A stretch of DNA of 64,000 nucleotides from Taibaiella koreensis (lineage in GTDB: Bacteria > Bacteroidota > Bacteroidia > Chitinophagales > Chitinophagaceae): NCBI RefSeq assembly GCF_003545715.1, contig NZ_QVNU01000002.1, positions 616,616 through 680,615 on the forward strand, read 5' to 3'. Below are positions 34,193-43,121 of the stretch, piece after piece (position 1 is the stretch's first letter; the number at the start of each line of letters is the position of its first letter). Both the position numbers and the translations under genes were made by a program. The notes beneath the pieces were generated by a model. That model was not told the DNA's origin and made no database searches. It was given only the letters and a program-made list of their open reading frames with translations.

Positions 34193-34648
34193 ATGAAGCC
34201 AATAATGATATTGATCGCAGCCTTTTGTTATACTATTGCGGCCAGGGGCCAGGAAGCCGATAAGATAACAGACATATCGGACAAGAGGATTCCGGAAGAT
34301 GTACGGTTAAAACTGGAGTCTATTACTTCGCCGGAGCAACTCAAGTCTTTTAATTTCACTAGCAAGGAATCTGTAATGAGTGCCGACACGAACAAGTCCG
34401 GACTGCTTCTGACAACGAAAACGTCGTTTTCCTTTTCCAAAGGAAAGATCATCGGTAATATCACAACGATCGAAAGCGGCGCCGGACAACATTTCATCAA
34501 GGCAAATGCTTATGTTGAGCTGTGCTATATGTATTGCTGCAGCGATGCGAAAAACGTGGAGCGATGTACAAAGGATCTTGAATTATTCAGGCAGTGGGAA
34601 AAAGATCCCGGCTCTTGCCAAAACAGCCGGACAACCGCCTGCCTATGA
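34193..34648 (+). CDS. Hypothetical exported protein
   Basis: The 151-residue product has a signal peptide (ending ARGQEA) and a polar mature part. The latter contains a cluster of Cys (ELCYMYCCSDAKNVERC) that may form disulfides. It follows the membrane protein gene by six bases. No family is recognised; the two proteins may work together at the envelope. Confidence 0.55.
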   Translation: MKPIMILIAAFCYTIAARGQEADKITDISDKRIPEDVRLKLESITSPEQLKSFNFTSKESVMSADTNKSGLLLTTKTSFSFSKGKIIGNITTIESGAGQHFIKANAYVELCYMYCCSDAKNVERCTKDLELFRQWEKDPGSCQNSRTTACL

Positions 34649-34784
34649 TGCCGGCAATACGGCTTCACATGTTTGTTCCGGCATTTGCCTCCAGGTTCCG
34701 GTTCGTTATGGCGAAAAGGGGCTGACAGTTGTCCACAATAATTCCGGCAAAAAGCAGTTTTATTGTTTCTGCCAGTTTACGAAA

Positions 34785-35243
34785 ATGACCATTTCCTTTG
34801 ACCTCGACGATACGCTGATCCCGGGCGTAAAAAGATTTCCTACCGAAAGCCGGACGTTATGGCGGCGGCTTAGCCGCGCCGAACCTTTGCGCCGGGGCAC
34901 TGCTGTGCTTTGGCGGGCATTGCAGGAGCAGGGGCACCACATCGTCATTTATACTACCTCCCTGCGCAGCCGGCGCAAAATATGGTGGACTTTCTTTGTA
35001 CACGGCATCCTGCTGCGCCAGATCATTAATCAAAAAACACATGGGCGGAGATTGGGTAAGGATAGTTCCCTTTATTCCAAGTATCCGCCGGCATTCAGCA
35101 TCGATGTTCATATCGATGATTCGGAGGGTGTAGCCATGGAAGGCCAGCGACATGGATTTGCCGTCATTGTAATAGAGGAGCGGGAAAAGGACTGGCAGGG
35201 TTATATTTTGGATGCCCTGAAAGCACTGCCACAGAAGGATTAA
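34785..35243 (+). CDS. HAD-like phosphatase
   Basis: The open frame extends upstream to 34506, but the protein clearly begins at the ATG at 34785 with MTISFDLDDTLIPG, which holds the HAD nucleophile motif DLDDT. The second motif is IYTTS, and the acidic motif is HIDDSEG near residue 112. At 152 residues it lacks a large cap. It is likely a small cytoplasmic phosphatase or phosphotransferase with unknown substrate. Confidence 0.7.
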   Translation: MTISFDLDDTLIPGVKRFPTESRTLWRRLSRAEPLRRGTAVLWRALQEQGHHIVIYTTSLRSRRKIWWTFFVHGILLRQIINQKTHGRRLGKDSSLYSKYPPAFSIDVHIDDSEGVAMEGQRHGFAVIVIEEREKDWQGYILDALKALPQKD

Positions 35244-35322
35244 AACAGCAATAGGGATAACCTTCCGCTTGCCGTGCAAATCCATATACATCTTTGCGGC
35301 TACAACAATATGCTGCAATAAA

Positions 35323-35348
35323 AAAGCGGGAACGCCTGTTCCCGCTTT
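35323..35348 (-). terminator. Terminator of the HU gene
   Basis: An 11-bp stem (35323-35333 with 35338-35348) is followed on the minus strand by TTTTTATT, about 20 bases after the HU stop. Confidence 0.8.
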
Positions 35349-35368
35349 CGCTCCGTTGTACGAAGGAA

Positions 35369-35662
35369 TTATTTTTTGGGCGTTTTAGCGGCAGCGATCT
35401 TAGTAGCGAAGTCCTTACCTGCTTTAAACTTAGGCAGCTTGCGCGCTTTGATCTTGATCACCTCACCAGTCTGAGGATTGCGACCGTTACGGGCAGAACG
35501 CTGAGATACAGAGAAAGTACCGAAGCCAACCAGCGTAACGTTTTCTCCTTTTTTCAGGGAAGCCACCACCGCGTTGGTAAAAGAGTTCAATACTTCATTG
35601 GCCTGAACTTTAGTAAGGCCGGCATCTTTAGCAATTTGCTCGATTAATTCAGCTTTGTTCAT
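35369..35662 (-). CDS. hup: HU-family DNA-binding protein
   Basis: The 97-residue protein is a canonical HU: MNKAELIEQIAKDAGLTK, then TLVGFGTFSVSQRSARNGRNPQTGE, given here in parts (GFGTFSVSQR, RNPQTGE), and KARKLPKFKAGK. It bends and compacts DNA as a dimer. The C-terminus ends in a short Lys/Ala-rich tail. It is monocistronic with its own terminator. Confidence 0.95.
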   Translation of the reverse strand: MNKAELIEQIAKDAGLTKVQANEVLNSFTNAVVASLKKGENVTLVGFGTFSVSQRSARNGRNPQTGEVIKIKARKLPKFKAGKDFATKIAAAKTPKK

Positions 35663-35809
35663 AATTCTGATTAAGTTTTTAATATTGAAAAGCGATGTTA
35701 CAAAAGTTCATTGAAACAACAATGGACTTTTTGAAAAATGTGGAAAATTATGTTGTCTCCAAGCCAATCCTGTAGCGGCTTTTAGACTTCCGGTCGACCG
35801 AAAGGCCCT

Positions 35810-36637
35810 TTACCACTTGTCGCTGTCCCATCCAAAGGAGAACGGAAACACCGCTATACCTACAGTATAGGTAGGCCTTATCTTGAAGTTAAGCTTGTAA
35901 TAATAGTCGGAATCGCGCAGGTATTCATCGCCCACACTATAGTCGTAGATCGTCCTGGAACCCGCTATGATCATGCCTTTCACCTTCCACTCTACGCCGG
36001 CAAAGAAACCCAGCTCGGCCTTTACATAAGGCCTCAAACCCAGCTTCCCGTAGTTCTGTGAACCATCGGCCAGCTGACCTGTGGCAAAGTAAGGCATAAC
36101 GCCGATACCGCCGCGGATGGTTACCCTATCACTTTTGTTAAGGCTCGCCTCACCGCCGTAAATAAAGTCTACGCCTATGGGTACGCCAATAAGGACCTCT
36201 TTGGCATCGTAGGTAGTGCTTACCGCGGGGTCAAGCGACGTATTGCCCAGATTCCATACGCTACCCGCACCATATACACCGGTACTTAAAGCCAGCATGC
36301 TGTTCTGGCTAAAATAGGAAAGGGGGAAATAAAAGCCGGCATAACCGCTTCCGGACCGGTAATTGAAGGTCATGGCCCGGCTGTTGCCACCGATGATCTC
36401 GGGGTTGGAAGGATCCCGGAAGCGATCGTTAATATTAAGACCGCCACCGCCAAAGGTCGTGCTGTAGCATATTTCAAAGCGATGAAATAACGAGACATTC
36501 CGTCCGTCGGCCCTACGGTTCAGATAGTTTTGCACATCGCGGGGCCTTATCGATTGCGCCTGCGTATTGACAGACAAGGCCGTAATCAAAGCAGCCGGCA
36601 ATGCCGTATACAGGAGCCTGGTAAAAAACTTGTTCAT
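35810..36637 (-). CDS. Exported beta-barrel-like hypothetical protein
   Basis: The 275-residue protein has a signal peptide (ending NTQAQS) and a mature part rich in Gly, Tyr and alternating strands, ending in FPFSFGW. This suggests a small outer-membrane barrel. The ATG at 36637 (MNKFFTRLLY) begins the signal. A lipoprotein gene lies 21 bases upstream on the same strand and is probably co-transcribed. No family is recognised. Confidence 0.6.
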   Translation of the reverse strand: MNKFFTRLLYTALPAALITALSVNTQAQSIRPRDVQNYLNRRADGRNVSLFHRFEICYSTTFGGGGLNINDRFRDPSNPEIIGGNSRAMTFNYRSGSGYAGFYFPLSYFSQNSMLALSTGVYGAGSVWNLGNTSLDPAVSTTYDAKEVLIGVPIGVDFIYGGEASLNKSDRVTIRGGIGVMPYFATGQLADGSQNYGKLGLRPYVKAELGFFAGVEWKVKGMIIAGSRTIYDYSVGDEYLRDSDYYYKLNFKIRPTYTVGIAVFPFSFGWDSDKW

Positions 36638-36658
36638 TATAGCCATTGTATTTTGCGA

Positions 36659-37171
36659 TTATTTATTGACTTTAAAGTAACCTTCTGAAATCCTGATCGT
36701 AGTATCGACGGTTCCGGTACCAGCTACCGTTTTTACTGTAGAAAAGAAATAACCTTCCAGTGTCGATGCATTGTTCACGGTAACTTTCAAACTGCCTGAG
36801 GTGCCCATGGTAACCGCAACCGGCAGTACAAGGCTTGTACCGGAGGGAGCAGGCATGGCAAATACCTGTCCGGCCTTGGCATTGGCGGGAATGGAAACCG
36901 AAAGGATCACATCATCCGTTTGACCGAGCACATTATAGTAAAGGCCTGCAGCGTTGGATACGGTCATCTGCGTGGCCAGCCAGGGCTGGCCATTGAGCTT
37001 GGCCGACATAGGCGCCGTGCCCTTCCAGTTGAAGCCAATACCGGCGCCACCGCCACTACCGGCTGTTCCGTTGGTCTGGCTTTCTTCCACCTTAACATCG
37101 TATTGCTTGTTGCAGGAAGCCAAGCCCAGCAAGGCGGCGACTCCTATAGTTGTGATTAACGAAAGTTTCAT
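36659..37171 (-). CDS. Hypothetical lipoprotein
   Basis: The 170-residue product has a lipobox (LLGLASC, Cys at 20) and a Gly-rich stretch (GSGGGAGIG). A beta-rich domain with KLNGQPW.A follows, as found in small Bacteroidota surface lipoproteins such as DUF6252-like ones. It is the first gene of a two-gene unit with the barrel-like protein. Confidence 0.6.
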   Translation of the reverse strand: MKLSLITTIGVAALLGLASCNKQYDVKVEESQTNGTAGSGGGAGIGFNWKGTAPMSAKLNGQPWLATQMTVSNAAGLYYNVLGQTDDVILSVSIPANAKAGQVFAMPAPSGTSLVLPVAVTMGTSGSLKVTVNNASTLEGYFFSTVKTVAGTGTVDTTIRISEGYFKVNK

Positions 37172-37674
37172 ATTTAAATAATTTACGCCGCCAAAATAAT
37201 TATTTTTTTCAATATTCTTTAACTTTTCCCGTATTAAGTATTTCCGGGAGGCTATTTTTTTGAACCAGGTAGTAGGTATTAAGTATTAGGTACTAGTACT
37301 AGATAGAGGGTGTTAGTTGGTGCGTAAATATTTGAGAGCCGGGTAGTAGGAGGGCCGGGAGCCGGCGCTTGACCTTCGATTGGTGTTCCGGAATTCGAAT
37401 TTTGCAACTCAATGTCGTTTGGTTAAGCAAAGAAGTATCTCTTCCTGTTGAAAAAGATATTGGCATACGTTAAAATAAAGCTATCCCTTAATTTAAAAGA
37501 TTGCCCTCTCGGGACGAAATTTTGATATGCTATGGATACCTTGTTTCTTAACGAAACGACATTGATTTTGGAGTTTGGAATTTAATCCCGTTATGGCAGC
37601 ATACAGGTAACTGTTCATGGACATAAAAAAGCGGCAAGTCGTATACGACCTGCCACTTTTGCTTATAATAAAGA
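37172..37674. other. Intergenic region upstream of the lipoprotein pair
   Basis: These 503 bases hold no convincing gene. The part around 37268-37345 is a degenerate run of GTAGTAGG, TATTAAG, TATTAGG and TACTAG units. A terminator for proline dehydrogenase lies at 37627-37660. The minus-strand open frame at 37493-37678 crosses that terminator and looks accidental. Confidence 0.5.
37627..37660 (-). terminator. Terminator of proline dehydrogenase
   Basis: A stem with two mismatches (37627-37660, built around the palindrome GTCGTATACGAC) begins 15 bases after the stop and is followed by TTTTTTATG on the minus strand. Confidence 0.65.
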
Positions 37675-38841
37675 TCATAATCCTCTTCTGTTCATTTCTT
37701 TTTTGATAAGGCCGAGCTCCCGCCCGGTCTGGCCGGCTACCGAGGTATTCTCCTGAGCGCGGCGCATAAGGTAAGGCACCACATCTTTAACCGGTCCGTA
37801 AGGCAGGTATTTGGATACATTATAACCGGCGTCGGCCAGGTTGAAGGTAATGTTATCGCTCATACCGTACAGCTGTGACAGGTATACGTGCTTATTGCCA
37901 GGCGCGAGCCCTTTGCCCGTCATGATCTCCGCCGCTTTGTAGCAGCTGTTCTCGTTATGCGTACCTATGAACAGGGCCAGGCTGTCGAGATGATCCAGGC
38001 AATAAGCCACACCAAGATCGTAATCCCTGTCGGTGCTGGCTTTATCGGGCTGGATGGGGGAGGGGTAGCTCATTTCTTCCGCTCTTCGACGCTCTTTTTC
38101 CATGTAAGCGCCGCGCACCAGCTTGCCGCCCAGGGTATAGCCCTTCTCCATCGCCTTTTGATGCGAGGCTTTGAGGAAGGTCAGCCGGTCGTGCCGGTAC
38201 ATCTGGAAGGTGTTAAAGATCACGATGGCGCCTTTGTTGTACTTTTCCATCATAGCATCGGCCAGGTCATCGACAGGTTGCTGTATCCAGCTTTCTTCGG
38301 CATCGATGAGGATCATATTCCTGCAGCGGGCTGCCGCAGCGCAGATGCGGTCGATACGGTCCTGCACCCGTTTCCATTCTTCCTGTTCGGCCACCGACAG
38401 GGTATTGCCGGCGTCTACTTTTTCCAGCAATGCAAAGCGGGCAAAGCCGGTAATTTTTATAGGAATGAAGGGTATATTGTTCTGAGTGGCGGCATATTCG
38501 ATAGCCTTAATGAATTCGGGAACGGCATGATCAAACTCTGCCTCTTCTTCTTTGCCTTCCACGCTGTAATCCAGAGCAACACCTACGCCATAGCGACCCA
38601 GCGTAGCCGCCGTCTGTGCTGCCTCCTCGATCGTTTCGCCGCCGCAGAACTGCTGGAATATGGTCTTCTTGACCATGCTTTTCACCGGCAGGTTCCAGCT
38701 CATGGCCAGCTGTGTGAGCCGCATGCCCGTTTTGGAGAGAAAGGGAGAGCTCATAGAGGAGAAAAGAAAATGAGCCCGTTTCAGCTCCTTGTTGTTCCGG
38801 TAACGGAAAGCGATCTCTGTATTATCGAAAGATAAAGGCAT
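37675..38841 (-). CDS. Proline dehydrogenase (PRODH domain)
   Basis: The 388-residue FAD enzyme oxidises proline to pyrroline-5-carboxylate. The PRODH barrel shows IPIKITGF, LIDAEESW, IVIFNTFQMY, GGKLVRGAYMEKER and the C-terminal YLPYGPV..VVPYLMRRA..N. The start at 38841 is chosen because the longer open frame from 38916 runs into the terminator of the M16 gene. It is a single-domain enzyme, so the aldehyde dehydrogenase step must be encoded elsewhere. Confidence 0.93.
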   Translation of the reverse strand: MPLSFDNTEIAFRYRNNKELKRAHFLFSSMSSPFLSKTGMRLTQLAMSWNLPVKSMVKKTIFQQFCGGETIEEAAQTAATLGRYGVGVALDYSVEGKEEEAEFDHAVPEFIKAIEYAATQNNIPFIPIKITGFARFALLEKVDAGNTLSVAEQEEWKRVQDRIDRICAAAARCRNMILIDAEESWIQQPVDDLADAMMEKYNKGAIVIFNTFQMYRHDRLTFLKASHQKAMEKGYTLGGKLVRGAYMEKERRRAEEMSYPSPIQPDKASTDRDYDLGVAYCLDHLDSLALFIGTHNENSCYKAAEIMTGKGLAPGNKHVYLSQLYGMSDNITFNLADAGYNVSKYLPYGPVKDVVPYLMRRAQENTSVAGQTGRELGLIKKEMNRRGL

Positions 38842-38866
38842 AGACAGAATGAGAAAAAATTGTTGG

Positions 38867-38874
38867 CAAAGATA
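38867..38874 (-). promoter_or_regulatory. -7 promoter box of proline dehydrogenase (TATCTTTG)
   Basis: The minus-strand TATCTTTG fits TAnnTTTG and leaves a leader of about 20 bases before the ATG at 38841. Confidence 0.5.
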
Positions 38875-38898
38875 GGATGGATTGCGTTGGTTTTGCTC

Positions 38899-38942
38899 AA
38901 AAAAGAAGTTCCGCAACCGGGCGGCTACGGAACTTCTTTTTT
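38899..38942 (-). terminator. Terminator of the M16 peptidase gene
   Basis: A 15-bp stem (38899-38913 with 38928-38942) with A6/T6 ends follows the stop by 18 bases. Confidence 0.8.
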
Positions 38943-38960
38943 GACTTCGACAGGAGGTAT

Positions 38961-41828
38961 TTATTTACCGCTCTTCGCTTTGGTGTCTTTAACGGGTTCG
39001 ATCTTCTCGGGATTCAGCACACCCACAAGGCTACTTCCGCTGAACATCTTACCGGCCGTGCCTTTGATATCGGCAGCAGTCACTTTGGCCATCTCTTTAT
39101 CGTAATTCAGGAAGAAATCCTTGCTGAAATCCCAGAAAAGGACCCTTTCCAACTGATCGCTCCAGTAGCCGTTAGTCTTCAGGCTTTCTTTACGCTTCTC
39201 AGTAATGGCCAGCTTTACTTTATCCAGGTCTTTCTGCTCAGGTCCTTTGGTACGGATATCCGCTATTTCTTCATCCGCTTTCTTTACAATGGGCTCTACG
39301 TTTTCGGGGCCGCAGGGGAATCCGCCCTGTATGGTAAAGTGAGGATAAGGGAACTTCGTCATATCGCCACTCATGCCGCCGCTGTACATAGCGCCCATCT
39401 GTTCCCTGATCTGCTCCAGTACTTTGATCGTCAGTATCTGGCCCACCATATCGGCTTGCAGATCGAGGCTTTCGGTATAAGGAACCTCGGCGTTGTACAT
39501 AGTCATAACAAGGCTTTTCTGCTCCTGGCCTTTTTTGAAGTCCAGGCGGTTGCTGCCGGCTATCGGACGAAGGCCGTTATCCTTGAAAGCAGGCTTGGTG
39601 CCTTTAGTTGGCAGGCTGGCTATGTATTTTTCCAACAGGGGCTTCAGCGTATTTTCATCCACGTTACCCACGATGAAGAAATGGAAGCCATCGGCATTGC
39701 CGAATTCGCTTTTGTAGATATCAAGACAACGATCTACATTGATCTTTTCCAGGTCGGCAGCAGTAGGTACGGCTATGGGACGACGGGGATCGTTATGGTA
39801 TACGAATTTAACAACGCTGTCGATAAAGGCGACCTGCGGATTGCTGCCCAGGAATTGTACCTGCATCTTCATGGTGCTGAGGAAACCGGAAAGCAGACCA
39901 TCATCTTTGCGGGGTTCGGTCAGCTGCAAATACGTCAGCTGCATCAGTGATTCCAGGTCTTTTACAGAAGATTTGCCCTTCAGCTCAGAAGAAACGTCAC
40001 CCATAGCAGGCGTCAGTTCCAGGGTCTTTCCCGAGAGGAAGTCAGTAAGGGCCGTAGGCGTAAATGATCCATAGCCCATTGACTCGATCACCTGGGACAG
40101 GAACTTGGTATTGGATTTATCCTCGGGGCCATAATTGCTGCTACCACCTTTTTTCACGGCAGTCATTATGATCTCATCACTTTTGAAATCGGTCTTTTTC
40201 ACCGTTACCTTTACGCCATTGCTCAGGGTAAAGGTGGTTGCACCCAGCTCTTTATCGACAACTTCGCCTGTGATCTTTCCGGCAACGGGCTCTTTGTCCA
40301 GCAATTGCTTGGCCACCGTTTTTTCGGCATTAGCAGTTACTTTCTGCGACAGCGCCGCATCTACCATGTCTTTCAGCTCCATATCGGTAGGCAGCTTCAT
40401 TTGCTTGCTGTCGGGACCTGTAATGAAAGTAAAGTACTCGCCGGTATTTTCTTTGGACAGCCATTTTTTAGACAATGCATTCACCTCATCTATCGTGATG
40501 CCGGGTATCAGGTCCTGGTAGTAGCGGTATTCATTTTCAATACCGGGTATAGGTTCCTGGTCGGTAAAATTGCGTACATACTCATCTATCAGACGTCCCG
40601 ATTCGGTCGTGTTCCTTTCGTTGTATTGCTTTTCCACACCGCTAAGCACTTGCTTTTTTACGATCTCCAGTTCGGAGGCGGTAAAGCCAAAATCCCTTGC
40701 TTTAACCAGCTCGGCAATTGAAGTATTCACTGCTGTCTCCATACTGCCGGTCGGAATCGCAATCATACCGAAGCTTTCTTCGTTACGGATAAAGCTTTCC
40801 ATATCGGCAGCGGCAATGGCAAAAGGAGGGTTGGCGCTTTGTGTCAGTTCCTGGTACCTGCGATTCAGCATAGAAGTAAACAGGCTCTTTACGATGTCTT
40901 CGCGATAATCGCCGATGGTCACTTGCTTCCTGGCTTTATGCGAAGAGAATACCAGCTGAAAACGATAGTTGGTGGCCTCTTTGTCGGTGATCACCAAGGC
41001 GGCGGACTGTGTATAGGCAGGCAGCCCAAAGTCTTTGCGCGGCCTGGGCTGCGCGGGGTTCTTCAGTCCGGCAAAGTGTTTTTTGATCAGCGCCTCGGCC
41101 TGATCTATTGTAATATCGCCCACCACGGCAACGGCCATCAGGTTGGGCCGGTACCAGTCGCGGTAGAAAGAACGGATGGCCTCAGGTTTGAAGGTTTTAA
41201 GGATATCATCTTTACCGATGGGCAGACGCTCGGCGTACTGTGAGCCGGCGAAAAGCTTGGGCAGGAATTTCTTTGACATGCGATCCTCGGCGCCTTTACC
41301 CGAACGGCTTTCCTCCAGCACGACGCCACGCTCTTCGTTAATGTCCTGCTCGGTAAGATTGGCGTTATGTGCCCAGTCTTCGATCACCTGGAAGCCACTT
41401 TCCAGGTTGCCCGGCTTGTCGGTGGGGATAGGCAGGATGTATACCGTGTGGTCAAATCCGGTTTCGGCATTCAGATCTGCGCCGAATTCCACACCGATCG
41501 ACTGCAGGAAATCGACCAGCTTATTTTTGGGATAGTTTTTCGTTCCGTTGAAGTTCATGTGCTCCATGAAGTGTGCGAGACCTTGCTGATCGTCATTTTC
41601 CAGTATAGAACCGGCATCAACGATCAGGCGAAGCTCTACCTTCTTCTCAGGTTTGCTATTGGGGCGTATATAATAGGTAAGGCCGTTGGGCAGCTTGCCC
41701 ATCTTCACTTTTGGGTCTACAGGCAGCTTGGCATCTGTTTTCGTTTGGGCCAGGGTTACCAGGGGGCTAAGGGTAGCACCTGCCATAAAGCAGGCCAAAG
41801 CCACACTGGAAAAGGTTTTTTTAAACAT
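38961..41828 (-). CDS. M16-family zinc peptidase (tandem insulinase domains)
   Basis: From the ATG at 41828 the 955-residue protein has a signal peptide (ending TLAQTK). It has two M16 halves. The first has the inverted zinc motif HFMEH (86-90) and the downstream Glu in NEERGVVLEE; the second half is inactive-like (TLSNGVKVTVKKTDFK). Such pitrilysin-like proteins cleave peptides in the periplasm. The gene is monocistronic with a TATTTTTG box upstream and a hairpin downstream. Confidence 0.92.
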   Translation of the reverse strand: MFKKTFSSVALACFMAGATLSPLVTLAQTKTDAKLPVDPKVKMGKLPNGLTYYIRPNSKPEKKVELRLIVDAGSILENDDQQGLAHFMEHMNFNGTKNYPKNKLVDFLQSIGVEFGADLNAETGFDHTVYILPIPTDKPGNLESGFQVIEDWAHNANLTEQDINEERGVVLEESRSGKGAEDRMSKKFLPKLFAGSQYAERLPIGKDDILKTFKPEAIRSFYRDWYRPNLMAVAVVGDITIDQAEALIKKHFAGLKNPAQPRPRKDFGLPAYTQSAALVITDKEATNYRFQLVFSSHKARKQVTIGDYREDIVKSLFTSMLNRRYQELTQSANPPFAIAAADMESFIRNEESFGMIAIPTGSMETAVNTSIAELVKARDFGFTASELEIVKKQVLSGVEKQYNERNTTESGRLIDEYVRNFTDQEPIPGIENEYRYYQDLIPGITIDEVNALSKKWLSKENTGEYFTFITGPDSKQMKLPTDMELKDMVDAALSQKVTANAEKTVAKQLLDKEPVAGKITGEVVDKELGATTFTLSNGVKVTVKKTDFKSDEIIMTAVKKGGSSNYGPEDKSNTKFLSQVIESMGYGSFTPTALTDFLSGKTLELTPAMGDVSSELKGKSSVKDLESLMQLTYLQLTEPRKDDGLLSGFLSTMKMQVQFLGSNPQVAFIDSVVKFVYHNDPRRPIAVPTAADLEKINVDRCLDIYKSEFGNADGFHFFIVGNVDENTLKPLLEKYIASLPTKGTKPAFKDNGLRPIAGSNRLDFKKGQEQKSLVMTMYNAEVPYTESLDLQADMVGQILTIKVLEQIREQMGAMYSGGMSGDMTKFPYPHFTIQGGFPCGPENVEPIVKKADEEIADIRTKGPEQKDLDKVKLAITEKRKESLKTNGYWSDQLERVLFWDFSKDFFLNYDKEMAKVTAADIKGTAGKMFSGSSLVGVLNPEKIEPVKDTKAKSGK

Positions 41829-41852
41829 AAAAAGGGAGTTGATGAATAAATG

Positions 41853-41860
41853 CAAAAATA
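41853..41860 (-). promoter_or_regulatory. -7 promoter box of the M16 gene (TATTTTTG)
   Basis: The minus-strand TATTTTTG fits TAnnTTTG about 25 bases before the ATG at 41828. Confidence 0.45.
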
Positions 41861-42046
41861 AAATACAGGGATCGCCAGCAATCATTCTTCTGCTAATTAA
41901 TGTTAATCCCGGGGATCAACAATCAGCGGAAGACATGCCACCTGCATTGCCCCGTAAAGGTATAACCAATGGCTATTGCTGCTATAACCCTTTCAGGGTC
42001 ATTTTTAGGAAATACCGGTTTTCCCTTAAGGCCTGACTGGCCGGGA

Positions 42047-43024
42047 TCAATGATGTTTCCTGAAGGCTGCGGCTATTCTCCGGCAGGTGTCTTCGGGGCT
42101 ATGGTAGTGGAAATCGGGAAACTGTTGCAGGAATTTTTGGTTGTTGTAAAGGTATTGGCTCTGTGCCGTACGGGCCGAGGCTTTGCTGATGGTGATCTCC
42201 TTACCGGCCAGCCTGCTCTTTAAGACTTCGGCGCGCCACACGATCTCCGACATCCAGGGGCTGGCTTCTTTAAAAGGCGGTTTGCGGCCCATGGCTTTGG
42301 CCAGAGTGGTAAAGATTTCCTTGTAGGAGAAATTGCCGGCGCTGATAATGAACCGCTCCTCACATATACTGCTGTCCATCAGCCGCACCATAGCGGTGGC
42401 TACGTCTTTCACGTCGACCCAGGAATTAACGCCTCTTGTGAACCAGGGGAATTCGTCGTATACGATTTGCGCCAGGCGCGCCGATCCTTTGGACCAGTCG
42501 CCTTCGCCCAGGATAATACCGGGGTTGAGGATCACAGCGTTCAGCCCTTCGGCCATGGCGCGCCATACTTCCATTTCGGCGAGGTATTTGCTTTCGGCAT
42601 AAGGGGAATTACTTTTATGCTCTTCCCAGTGGGTTTCTTCGGTAATGAGGCCCGGTGCGCCATTGGCGGCAGCGGCACGGCCCAGGGCCGCTACGGAGCT
42701 CACGTGGACCAGCCGTTGTACACCGGCCTCCAGGGCAGCGTTCACGAGATGGGCTGTTCCTGCCACATTTTCCCGGATCATGCGGTCGCTCTTGGCAGGA
42801 TCAAACGATACTATGGCGGCGCAGTGATATACTTGTGTTACACGCTCCATGGCTTCTGCCACGGCAAATACATCGAGCAGGTCGCAGGGCATCCAGCTGA
42901 GATTGGGATGATCGATATCCGGTTTACGGCTATGATACAAGCCCCTCACCGGCATCGGCCGTTGTGCCAATACTTCGAGTAAATGCTGGCCTAAAAACCC
43001 GCTGGCGCCTGTAACAAGTATCAA
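42047..43024 (-). CDS. NAD-dependent epimerase/dehydratase-type extended SDR
   Basis: The 325-residue enzyme has the Rossmann motif GASGFLG (6-12), the catalytic Tyr142 and Lys146 in PYAESKY, and VHVSSVAALG. Its overall pattern is close to dihydroflavonol reductase-like SDRs. The substrate cannot be inferred. The next upstream gene, pheS, ends in its own terminator, so this is a separate unit. Confidence 0.88.
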   Translation of the reverse strand: MILVTGASGFLGQHLLEVLAQRPMPVRGLYHSRKPDIDHPNLSWMPCDLLDVFAVAEAMERVTQVYHCAAIVSFDPAKSDRMIRENVAGTAHLVNAALEAGVQRLVHVSSVAALGRAAAANGAPGLITEETHWEEHKSNSPYAESKYLAEMEVWRAMAEGLNAVILNPGIILGEGDWSKGSARLAQIVYDEFPWFTRGVNSWVDVKDVATAMVRLMDSSICEERFIISAGNFSYKEIFTTLAKAMGRKPPFKEASPWMSEIVWRAEVLKSRLAGKEITISKASARTAQSQYLYNNQKFLQQFPDFHYHSPEDTCRRIAAAFRKHH

Positions 43025-43084
43025 GGAGAACGCTGTTTGCTTTACACCGGCAGCCCGGTAAGTGTATTTGTATCAATAAAAAAG

Positions 43085-43113
43085 CGGGTCACCGGTTGGT
43101 TACCGGCGACCCG
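43085..43113 (-). terminator. Terminator of pheS
   Basis: Stems 43085-43090 with 43108-43113 and 43092-43096 with 43102-43106, separated by one mismatch, are followed on the minus strand by GCTTTTTTATTG. Confidence 0.75.
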
Positions 43114-43121
43114 TCTCCATT

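Noticed and set aside
37493..37678. Minus-strand 61-codon frame downstream of proline dehydrogenase
   Set aside because: It spans the hairpin terminator of proline dehydrogenase and has no supporting signal.
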